Source: Amazonocrinis nigriterrae CENA67
GTDB lineage: Bacteria > Cyanobacteriota > Cyanobacteriia > Cyanobacteriales > Nostocaceae
NCBI RefSeq assembly: GCF_016056305.1
Contig: NZ_JAECZC010000008.1
Location: 45,214-109,213, forward strand
DNA length: 64,000 nt
Direction: 5' to 3'
The notes under the pieces are model-generated. The model made no database searches and was not told the DNA's origin. It was given only the letters and a program-made list of their open reading frames with translations. This document shows, piece by piece, positions 25,783-33,175 of the stretch. Position numbers and translations under genes: made by a program. Within the stretch, counting starts at the first letter, position 1. Each line of letters starts with the position of its first letter.

Positions 25783-26784
25783 AGCTTTGACAATCAAACC
25801 TCGACGCACAAAGTCTTGGTATGCTTCGTAAATGGCTTGTTTAACGGAGGTAGGTTGGTATCCCAACTCAATTTGAGCTTTGTTAGTGTCAGCATGGCGA
25901 TGCATTTGTAAAATCCTGACTGCGCCAGAGGTGAAGCGTCGGGGTGCTTTGGGGAAAAATCGGGGATAGATGAAGTCTGCAATACCAGCTACTCCAGCCA
26001 TGACTTTACTGGGTAAGCACAGTTTCGGCTTGGCTACGCCTGTAACTTCCTCGAAAATTGCCATGATTTCATCAATAGTGAGAAATTGGCTGCTAAAAAT
26101 ATACTTTTGTCCACCTCTACCTTTTTCCATTGCTAAGATATGACCGGCGACAATATCTTTAGCGGCGACAAAATCAAATCCACCCCCGACATAGGCGGGA
26201 ATTTTACCATGTGCAAAATCTATGAGTGTCTTTCCCATACGCGAGGGTTTGAAGTCATTGGGGCCAAGAATTGCACAAGAAACAGCAATTACTACATCAA
26301 GACCATCAGCATAAGCTTTGAGACATTCCTGTTCCATGAAGGCCTTGCTGACTTCATAAGGTAAGTGTTTGCCAAATGGATAAAATGGGATGGTTTCGTC
26401 GCTGGGATGGGATGGATGATGTCCGACGGCGCTGAAGGAACCTGTAACTACAACTTTGGTAACTTTAGCGTTCAGTGCTGCACGTAAAAGGTGAATTGTC
26501 CCTAAAACGTTAGAGTCGTAGATTTCCTGATGGAAATGTGCATCGCCATCTAAAGTTGAGACCTTAGCAGCACAATGATAAATGCGATCGCATCCCTCTA
26601 CAGCCGCTAAAGTAGAATCAAAATCCCGCAAGTCTCCATAGCTGCGTTCTACTTGCAAATTATCAACGGCGGTGTTGTTACTTCCTTGGCGCAACAGCAC
26701 CCGGACATTATGACCATCTTCAAGTAAGCGCCGGACTAAGTTTGCTCCTAAATGACCACTTGCACCAGTAACTAAGGTTTTCAT
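25732..26784 (-). CDS. NAD-dependent epimerase / 3beta-hydroxysteroid dehydrogenase-like protein, paralogue c
   Basis: The protein has 350 residues from ATG 26784 (an in-frame start at 26823 would overlap the upstream flavoprotein stop). It has TGASGHLG, GDLRD, VVVTGSFSAVG and Y143-x3-K147. TG-SF replaces the TSS of paralogues a and b at the catalytic-Ser region, leaving Ser in the adjacent place. It lies 17 bp after the flavoprotein gene and 37 bp before the SdmA-like oxygenase, the best candidate for an SdmB-like partner. The final ~15 residues (RGTGNREQVMGNS) are encoded by heptamer repeats. Confidence 0.86.
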   Translation of the reverse strand: MKTLVTGASGHLGANLVRRLLEDGHNVRVLLRQGSNNTAVDNLQVERSYGDLRDFDSTLAAVEGCDRIYHCAAKVSTLDGDAHFHQEIYDSNVLGTIHLLRAALNAKVTKVVVTGSFSAVGHHPSHPSDETIPFYPFGKHLPYEVSKAFMEQECLKAYADGLDVVIAVSCAILGPNDFKPSRMGKTLIDFAHGKIPAYVGGGFDFVAAKDIVAGHILAMEKGRGGQKYIFSSQFLTIDEIMAIFEEVTGVAKPKLCLPSKVMAGVAGIADFIYPRFFPKAPRRFTSGAVRILQMHRHADTNKAQIELGYQPTSVKQAIYEAYQDFVRRGLIVKADKERGTGNREQVMGNS

Positions 26785-26801
26785 ATATTTTATTTCCTGA
26801 T

Positions 26802-27896
26802 TTAAGCCCCAGCTAAAACCCAAAGCAAAGTATTCTGCACCGATTTAAATGAACCGAACCGCAAAGCTAAATCCAAAATTGGTGTTTTCGCGGCTTGTAA
26901 AAACAGATTCCCCGCCATTAACCTGGGGCCGATTTTTTTCTGAATCAGTTTTGTATAAGGTGAAAGTTCTTTTAGGGAAGGTTCAGCGCCTCTTTCTAGA
27001 ACAGAACCCAAAAAGTTACCTGCTAATAGTCCACTGGCTAGTGCTGTATGTATTCCTTCTGCGGTAGCTGGATCTACTAAATTTCCGGCTTCTCCTGCAA
27101 TTAAAGTTCCTGGCTGTACTAAGGCGGTTGGTTTGTGGGTAATGGCGATGGGATGTCCCACTAGATAATCAATTTGACTGGCGTACTTCAATCGGTTAGC
27201 GAGACGATTTTCAATAAATGCTTGAAAACGTTGTTTGGCATTCAGTTCACCGTGAGAAGCATCGTAACAAATGCCAATATTGACGCGATTTTTACTTTCT
27301 GGAAATACCCATCCATAGTAAGGTTTTACCATTGGGTCAAAGTATATCTCTACAGCATCGTTAATATCTTCTACACCTTCATACCATCCCATGAGCGATC
27401 GCAAGGTGTTTCCTGGTCGTTCGGCTGTTGTTAACTTACTTGTACCACCATTGCAAACGATGGCCGCATCTGCTTCTATTTCTCCCTGATTGGTTTTGAC
27501 GCCAATTAAACGACCGTTTTCATACACCAATTCTTCCACGCGGACACCTTCAGTCAGCTTTGCACCCTGTTGTGCAGCTTCATAGGCAAGTATTGTATCA
27601 AAGCGCGATCGCAACAACACCGCCGCTTCATAGTTACTTCTGAGTTCTACGGCTGTACCCCCGACACCTCCCATAATACCAGCGCGAATGGGATAGGCTT
27701 CCTGACGGACTTTATCACCGAGTCCCATTTCATCTAGTAATTCCAAAGTCCAAGGAGATAACCCGCTACCACAAACTTTACGACGGGGAAAAGTCGCTTT
27801 ATCTAATAACAGTACCTCAATTCCTGAAAATTTTGTCAGGTTCATTGCCGCCGCCGCACCAGCTGGCCCTGCTCCTATTACCACCACCTTTTTCAT
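26802..27896 (-). CDS. Geranylgeranyl-reductase family FAD-dependent oxidoreductase
   Basis: This 364-residue flavoprotein has an N-terminal GAGPAG dinucleotide motif (8-13), the KVCGSGLSP motif typical of geranylgeranyl reductases and a GEAGNLVDPATAEGIHTAL FAD motif near 270. Members reduce isolated C=C bonds of isoprenoids, or act as hydroxylases or halogenases. Beside a cyclase and an ERG2-like isomerase it could reduce a side-chain or ring double bond of the triterpenoid. It is not the chlorophyll ChlP in context. It lies 50 bp after Rieske copy 7 and 17 bp before dehydrogenase c. Confidence 0.85.
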   Translation of the reverse strand: MKKVVVIGAGPAGAAAAMNLTKFSGIEVLLLDKATFPRRKVCGSGLSPWTLELLDEMGLGDKVRQEAYPIRAGIMGGVGGTAVELRSNYEAAVLLRSRFDTILAYEAAQQGAKLTEGVRVEELVYENGRLIGVKTNQGEIEADAAIVCNGGTSKLTTAERPGNTLRSLMGWYEGVEDINDAVEIYFDPMVKPYYGWVFPESKNRVNIGICYDASHGELNAKQRFQAFIENRLANRLKYASQIDYLVGHPIAITHKPTALVQPGTLIAGEAGNLVDPATAEGIHTALASGLLAGNFLGSVLERGAEPSLKELSPYTKLIQKKIGPRLMAGNLFLQAAKTPILDLALRFGSFKSVQNTLLWVLAGA

Positions 27897-27946
27897 AATT
27901 AAAGCTCCATGAATAGAATGTATATTTTTGGTATTTCTTATCGTTT

Positions 27947-28960
27947 TTATGCAATATTTACCCTAAATTTTTCTCTAGTTGTAGCTGACATATCTGAATA
28001 AAATTGACGTACCCATTGACGATATTGCATAATCGGGCCATCTCTATCACAAAGCAAAGGCTGGGGACGATAAAGTTTATTTTCCCAAATCGGAATATCT
28101 TGCTCAATATTGCTCACAACTTCTTTATTTATCCTATTGGCAAATGCCCAAGTTAATATAGGATTAAAAAGTTTCTTAACACTAATGACAATATGTACTT
28201 CCAGATATTCTTCATCAATTGGTGTCGGCATCACCACACTAATAGCATTTAAATCAACTATTACCTTCAAAGAAGAATAAGCAATTTGGCATCCTAAACC
28301 ATAGCAAGCTACTTCTAACAAGCCTTCTGCTTCAGCACCTAATTTCCCTACAAAAGGTAAATGATATTTTGGCGATACACGGCGAATAAATAGCGGCCCC
28401 TCTATTTCTGAACAAGGGTTTTTTAACTCCCTAAATGTTTGGTGATGTAAGAATGTCATGTGGGCGCTATCCATCGCATTCTCAGCCATTTCTTGCGGAT
28501 GAATACGAATTTTCCAACGATGGCTTTTAAAAGGAGTCCATTCATTTGCATCCCACTTAGGAACAGAAGTCATTTCCCAAGTAGGAGGTTTTTTCTCAGC
28601 ATGGTGATATACCATAATCATGCCATTAAATTCCCGAACTGGCCAAGCATAAATTTGCGACTTGGGGGGAATTTTATTAGCGTAAGGAATATTAATACAA
28701 TCACCTTGGGAATTAAAACCCCAGCCATGAAAAGGACAATGAATATTATTCCCCTTAATACAACCGCCATATCCTAAATGAGCGCCCAAGTGTGGACAGT
28801 GAGCATCAAATACATGAGCTATACCATCTTCTGTGCGGAATAAAACTAAATCTTTGCCAAAATAATGCAATGGTATAACTTTTTTTACAGTCAATTCATT
28901 GCTATAAGCAATGCGAAACCAACCATTAGGAAAGGGAGAAAAAGGATAGCGGTTGTTCAT
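27947..28960 (-). CDS. Neverland/DAF-36-like Rieske oxygenase, copy 7
   Basis: The protein has 337 residues with complete Rieske ligands C55, H57, C75, H78 and iron site N161, D164, H167, H172 (ENAMDSAHMTFLH). It is the copy embedded in the core sterol-like operon, directly downstream of the ERG2-like isomerase. In sterol pathways C8(9)->C7(8) isomerisation produces the ring that C5/C7 desaturases act on, so this copy is the best candidate for a ring-B oxidation. That order is inference. Hydrophobic residues near 240-250 may aid membrane contact. Confidence 0.9.
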   Translation of the reverse strand: MNNRYPFSPFPNGWFRIAYSNELTVKKVIPLHYFGKDLVLFRTEDGIAHVFDAHCPHLGAHLGYGGCIKGNNIHCPFHGWGFNSQGDCINIPYANKIPPKSQIYAWPVREFNGMIMVYHHAEKKPPTWEMTSVPKWDANEWTPFKSHRWKIRIHPQEMAENAMDSAHMTFLHHQTFRELKNPCSEIEGPLFIRRVSPKYHLPFVGKLGAEAEGLLEVACYGLGCQIAYSSLKVIVDLNAISVVMPTPIDEEYLEVHIVISVKKLFNPILTWAFANRINKEVVSNIEQDIPIWENKLYRPQPLLCDRDGPIMQYRQWVRQFYSDMSATTREKFRVNIA

Positions 28961-28965
28961 ATACT

Positions 28966-29011
28966 GAGGGAATGGGGAATGGGGAATAGGGAATAGGGAA
29001 TAGGGTATGGG
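28966..29011. repeat. Heptamer repeats GGGAAT(G/A)
   Basis: About six tandem GGGAATG/GGGAATA units lie between the ERG2-like gene and Rieske copy 7, ending 5 bases from the Rieske start codon region. They would take the ribosome binding site position of that gene. STRR type. Confidence 0.7.
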
Positions 29012-29027
29012 TATATTTAGCGTTTGT

Positions 29028-29642
29028 TTATGATTTATTTAATTTGTAATTTTTAGGTTTGATTTTTAAGTTAAAATTGGATATTTTAAATTGATTGATT
29101 AGCTCTTTCAACACCATGGTTCCGTAAATCCAAAGAGTTTGCAGTACAGATTTAAAATCTAGGGTGCTAAAGAAAGCATCAGCAAAACCAAAGGGTAAAA
29201 TTAAGGGAATTGGCCCGCGTCCATATTCCAATACCCACGCATAATCTTTAATAGCTAAACCTTCACTTTTACCTTTTGGTAAATAATATTGATCTCCAGC
29301 TTTGCGAATATCGCGTGCAAGAGGGTTTTCTTCTTGGAAATACCATAATTCGCCATCAATGACGAAATCATAAATTTCTACTAGGTGTCGTCCTGTATGT
29401 CCTGATGTACCAATTGATGAGCCAAAAAATACTAGATATTCGCTAAGGGAAGCATGGAGAACCGCAACAGCATACATACATCCCCCAGCATTATTAATTA
29501 TCCACTTAATCTCATGAGAAATATGATCGGGATATTTTGCTGCTAATTCCGCCCTGACAACTTCTAACATTTGTGTGTTAGGTAAACCTATGCCTTTTTT
29601 AGCAGTTTCATGTAAAATCTCTGGTTCAAATAAATAACGCAT
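29028..29642 (-). CDS. ERG2 / sigma-1-receptor-like sterol C8-C7 isomerase homologue
   Basis: The protein has about 204 residues from ATG 29642; an in-frame TTG at 29675 would add 11 and lies in heptamer repeats. It matches ERG2/sigma-1 over its length: RYLFEPEIL, NNAGGCMYAVAVLHASLSEY, FFGSSIGTSGHTGRH, EIYD, WVLEYGRGPIP, LPFGFADAFFSTLDF. The two acidic residues that matter in the family (D126 and E172 in human sigma-1) correspond to D92 and E139. It lacks the N-terminal TM helix of the eukaryotic proteins, but C-terminal amphipathic helices remain. ERG2 moves the sterol double bond from C8 to C7. It sits 37 bp after the P450 stop and is co-transcribed with the cyclase operon. Confidence 0.85.
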   Translation of the reverse strand: MRYLFEPEILHETAKKGIGLPNTQMLEVVRAELAAKYPDHISHEIKWIINNAGGCMYAVAVLHASLSEYLVFFGSSIGTSGHTGRHLVEIYDFVIDGELWYFQEENPLARDIRKAGDQYYLPKGKSEGLAIKDYAWVLEYGRGPIPLILPFGFADAFFSTLDFKSVLQTLWIYGTMVLKELINQFKISNFNLKIKPKNYKLNKS

Positions 29643-29673
29643 AATTGGTGGTAGGGAAAGAAAAACTACTGAC

Positions 29674-29700
29674 AAATGACTAATGACTAATGACTAATGT
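29674..29700. repeat. Heptamer repeats TAATGAC
   Basis: Three tandem ATGACTA units cover the last codons and stop of the P450 gene (encoding LVISH-stop) and the possible TTG start of the ERG2-like gene. They link the two reading frames. Confidence 0.7.
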
Positions 29701-31071
29701 CGAAGGAATCCGATTTTGCAAAGTCATCTTTAAGCCATATTTAGGACGCAGTTGGGCAACAGTTTCTGCTTCCACAACATGGCCTGGTACTAAATTCAAT
29801 TCATAACGTTGGGCTACTGTTGCTAAAATTAACTGAGCTTCCAACATAGAAAAGTGAATTCCTAAACAGGTACGCGGCCCGCCACCAAAAGGAAAATAAG
29901 CATAAGTTGGACGTTCTTTAGACTTTTCTGGTGTAAAACGTTCCGGCTCAAATTTTTCTGGTTCTGGCCAAAAGTCCGGGTGACGGTGTGCAATGTATTG
30001 GCTAATCAAAACTGTAGAATTTGCGGGAATATGATAACCATCAACTACATCTTCTTTAACGCTACTGCGCGGTATTGTCCACACTGGAGGATAAAGCCGC
30101 AATGATTCTAAAATTACCATTTTGGTATATTTGAGACGCGGCATATCTTCAACTGTTGGTGTGCGTCCACCTAAGACTGTTTCTAGTTCAGCGTACAGTT
30201 TATGTTTTACCTCTGGGTGTTGAGATAACAAATACCAAGTCCAGGTGAGTGCTGTGGTAGTGGTATCGCTACCTGCAACGAAAATTGTTAGGATTTCATC
30301 GCGCAATTGCTTCTCACTAATACCTTTACCTGATTCATCATCTCGCGCTTGTAATAATTCTGAAAGCAGATCTTTTGGTTGTTGTTGACTGTCGTTTCGA
30401 CGTTCAGCAATCAGGTTATAAATGAATTTATCAATTGAATTTCTGGCTTGTTTAAAAGGACAGTTGGAAGCGGTAGGAATAAATAGAGGAACGTTAAAGA
30501 GTTTGGTTGCTCTTTGCGCTATATAAGTTAAGCCAGTTTTGAGTGCTTGACCGATTTCTGTATTACGATCGCCTGTATCTACACTCAACATTGTTTGACC
30601 AATGATGCTCATTGTCAAACGTTCCATTTCGGCGGTAATTTCTAAGCTTTCACCATTTTCGACGTAAGGCTGCCAGCGTTCTAACATTTGTAGAGTGGCT
30701 TCACTCATCGCCGCACCAAACTTTTTAATTTTGTTTTCTGTAAAGAATGGTTGCATTAACCTTCTTTGACGTTGCCACAATTCCCCATCACTGGTAAATA
30801 AGCCTTCTCCCAGTAAAAGTTTTAGTCCATCATAGGCAGCACCTTTACCATAACTCTGATGACTGTCTACTAAAATGTGTTGCACATAATAGGGATTAGT
30901 AACTACATATAAAGCTTTAGGGCCGATGTAGAAACGAAATAGATCACCAAATTTCTGCCAAGAATCTAGATAAAATTGTAGAATTCCGTGACGCTGTATT
31001 TCTGATACATTACCCAAAAGGAAATTACCGCGATCGCCTGGAACTGTTTTGTATTGTTTTTGGTTTTTCAT
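29680..31071 (-). CDS. Cytochrome P450 (not CYP51-like)
   Basis: The protein has 463 residues with the I-helix AGSDTTTTALTW (acid-alcohol pair D-T), ESLRLYPP ExxR, PERF and the heme loop FGGGPRTCLG. The N terminus is hydrophilic with no membrane anchor. The I-helix and the substrate-recognition segment before it do not resemble CYP51, so it is not evidently a sterol 14alpha-demethylase, though it sits between the cyclase and the ERG2-like isomerase. It is likely an oxidase of the cyclised triterpenoid. It lies 100 bp after the cyclase stop. Confidence 0.88.
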   Translation of the reverse strand: MKNQKQYKTVPGDRGNFLLGNVSEIQRHGILQFYLDSWQKFGDLFRFYIGPKALYVVTNPYYVQHILVDSHQSYGKGAAYDGLKLLLGEGLFTSDGELWQRQRRLMQPFFTENKIKKFGAAMSEATLQMLERWQPYVENGESLEITAEMERLTMSIIGQTMLSVDTGDRNTEIGQALKTGLTYIAQRATKLFNVPLFIPTASNCPFKQARNSIDKFIYNLIAERRNDSQQQPKDLLSELLQARDDESGKGISEKQLRDEILTIFVAGSDTTTTALTWTWYLLSQHPEVKHKLYAELETVLGGRTPTVEDMPRLKYTKMVILESLRLYPPVWTIPRSSVKEDVVDGYHIPANSTVLISQYIAHRHPDFWPEPEKFEPERFTPEKSKERPTYAYFPFGGGPRTCLGIHFSMLEAQLILATVAQRYELNLVPGHVVEAETVAQLRPKYGLKMTLQNRIPSTLVISH

Positions 31072-31171
31072 GATGACTGATGACTGTGAACAGTGAGATA
31101 TTTTTTATTTGGAAGTTTCTAAACTTAACTTCACAGAAAATCGGTATCAGTAATTATTGAATTTTGAATTT

Positions 31172-33163
31172 TTATTCAAGTCTTTCTAACCGACGTGATT
31201 CATACATTCCTAATGCCCACACCGGAAAATAGCTACGATAAAGGGTATAGTCCAATAAAGCAGTATGGAAAAATACCCCTGCCCAATCTTGTTCAGGCCA
31301 TTCACCATTTTCTAGCTGCATTTTTACCAGAAAATTGGCTCCTTGAGCGATCGTTTGCCAATGATTAGTTCCCACAGCTAACAATCCCATCATTGCCCAA
31401 GCTGTTTGAATGACTTGGCTTTCGCTATGTTCAACATATTGATTTGTTAAACATCCTTGAAAATGTTCTCCCCAGCCACCATCGGCTTTTTGTTTGCTAA
31501 CTAACCAACGGGATGCTTTACGAATCGCTGGCGAGTTGGGGCTTTCACCTGCTGCTAATAATCCCCGAATCCCGAACATTGTGCCATAAATAAAGTTCAC
31601 ACCCCAAAAACCCAGCCAGGAACCATCGGGTTGTTGCTGTTTACGCAACCATAAGCCTGCTTGCTTAATTGCTGTGTCAATTTCTTCTGCCATCACTTCT
31701 GGATGATGAGAGCGAAATTCTTGCAGTGCCTCTAAAGATGAAGCTGTACACTCAATGTAAGAATGCTCTGTCATGGAGTTAGCAAACATTTCCGCTGGAT
31801 TCATCCATTCTAATTTTGAGGCAATTTTCCGCCGTTCGTAACTGCCAAAACCGCCATCTGAGTTTTGACATTGCAAGAGAAACCGCACAGAATCGGACAA
31901 ATCGCAATTTTTCAGGGCGGTAGAAGGTGCATTTAGCAGTGCTACCAATGCCTCAGCTGTACAATCACTCACAGGCCAGCCATGCCAAACCCCAGCAAAG
32001 CAAAATCCTCCTTGGGGATTGATGCGATGAAACCGGGCAAAATCGGGAAAGGGTTCTGGAATTTGTTGTGTAGCTAGGAATGTCTGCGCTTTAGCCAAAC
32101 TATCAGATACTTCTATATGGGGTTTGGCTGCTGCTAAAGCTTGAATGGCAAAGGCTGTATCCCATGTGCTGCTGCGTGCGCCTGTAACTCGCAGTCCTTT
32201 TTGCTCATCTTCCCAAATCCATCCTTGCATCCGATTGATCGCTTGATGCAAGTCTGCATCATCGGGATTATGCAACCATAGGGCAATGATATTCAACAAA
32301 CCACTGACTGGGGATAGACTGGTATAGTCGGTTGTCCGCAGTTCATAATGAATCATCTCGATCATTTCATCGCTGACACTGGCGCGTAACTTTTTCGAGT
32401 GCCAACGTTCATAAATGGCGCTGATTTGATAGCCGATGCGGAGAATCAGGCTAGGTGGGTTATAAACTTCTGCTTTTCTGAGAGTATTTTTGGCTTTATT
32501 CCAGGCGATCGCATCATAATCACCAACATACAATTCCTGACGCAATTCTTCAAGCAATGGGGTAAGTGGAGTTTGAAACTTGCGACCATAAATAAACCCC
32601 ATGGGCATATAAATCAGGCGAGTATGGCAATAATAATTTTTGGGGTGTAGCGGTAGCCAAGTAGGAATACGCCATACTTCTGGTAAGACTGGATTTACAC
32701 CCCGCCAATCATACAAATTCAACATTGCTAGCCAAAATTTACCCCAACTGGGAATCCCAATCACTCCGCCTTGTGCTTGGATAAATTCCCATGCAGGGAC
32801 TAACAGCGGATCATCCTTGTTGACCCCTAAAAGCCGCGCCGCAACATATACTAACGTGGTTACAAACAAGTAAGGCTGAGATTGAGAATGCATTCCCCAC
32901 AAGCCGTTAGGTAAACGAGTTGTGGCAAACTGTAGCTTGATCATTTCCCGTCGCTGTGGCGATATCGGTGTGCCAGTGATATAGCACATCAGCGTATATT
33001 GAGCAGCCAGCATCGCACACCATACCACCTCACCTTCCCAAGCACCATCTTCTGCTTGGGCTTGTACCAAAGCATCCACACCACGCCCCAAGGCTTTGAT
33101 GCTATCAGATTCAGAGGAGGAAAAAATCGCAGATGGTAAATATGAATAATGTTCAGTTTTCAT
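31172..33163 (-). CDS. Oxidosqualene cyclase (lanosterol/cycloartenol-synthase-type triterpene cyclase)
   Basis: The 663-residue protein has the S399-D-C-T-A-E404 motif that protonates the epoxide in oxidosqualene cyclases, not the DXDD of squalene-hopene cyclases. Other residues align with human lanosterol synthase: H180 (H232, in CHTRLIYMPM), W334 (W387), Y442 (Y503) and C472 (C533, ECTAS). Several QW repeats are seen (QAEDGAWEGE, QCQNSDGGFGS, QQPDGSWLG, QKADGGWGE, LENGEWPE). It should cyclise 2,3-oxidosqualene on the membrane surface. Whether the product is lanostane, cycloartane or another skeleton cannot be told. The epoxidase gene is 12 bp upstream, which fits. The length is slightly below the usual 720-760. 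Confidence 0.92.
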   Translation of the reverse strand: MKTEHYSYLPSAIFSSSESDSIKALGRGVDALVQAQAEDGAWEGEVVWCAMLAAQYTLMCYITGTPISPQRREMIKLQFATTRLPNGLWGMHSQSQPYLFVTTLVYVAARLLGVNKDDPLLVPAWEFIQAQGGVIGIPSWGKFWLAMLNLYDWRGVNPVLPEVWRIPTWLPLHPKNYYCHTRLIYMPMGFIYGRKFQTPLTPLLEELRQELYVGDYDAIAWNKAKNTLRKAEVYNPPSLILRIGYQISAIYERWHSKKLRASVSDEMIEMIHYELRTTDYTSLSPVSGLLNIIALWLHNPDDADLHQAINRMQGWIWEDEQKGLRVTGARSSTWDTAFAIQALAAAKPHIEVSDSLAKAQTFLATQQIPEPFPDFARFHRINPQGGFCFAGVWHGWPVSDCTAEALVALLNAPSTALKNCDLSDSVRFLLQCQNSDGGFGSYERRKIASKLEWMNPAEMFANSMTEHSYIECTASSLEALQEFRSHHPEVMAEEIDTAIKQAGLWLRKQQQPDGSWLGFWGVNFIYGTMFGIRGLLAAGESPNSPAIRKASRWLVSKQKADGGWGEHFQGCLTNQYVEHSESQVIQTAWAMMGLLAVGTNHWQTIAQGANFLVKMQLENGEWPEQDWAGVFFHTALLDYTLYRSYFPVWALGMYESRRLERLE

Positions 33164-33175
33164 CTTTTTTCATCC

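Noticed and set aside
26802..27896. Assigning chlP (chlorophyll geranylgeranyl reductase)
   Set aside because: The family matches but the neighbourhood is triterpenoid synthesis and the sequence is only generally similar.
31172..33163. Squalene-hopene cyclase annotation
   Set aside because: The acid motif is DCTAE and the Asp/His/Tyr pattern aligns with oxidosqualene cyclases, not DXDD enzymes.
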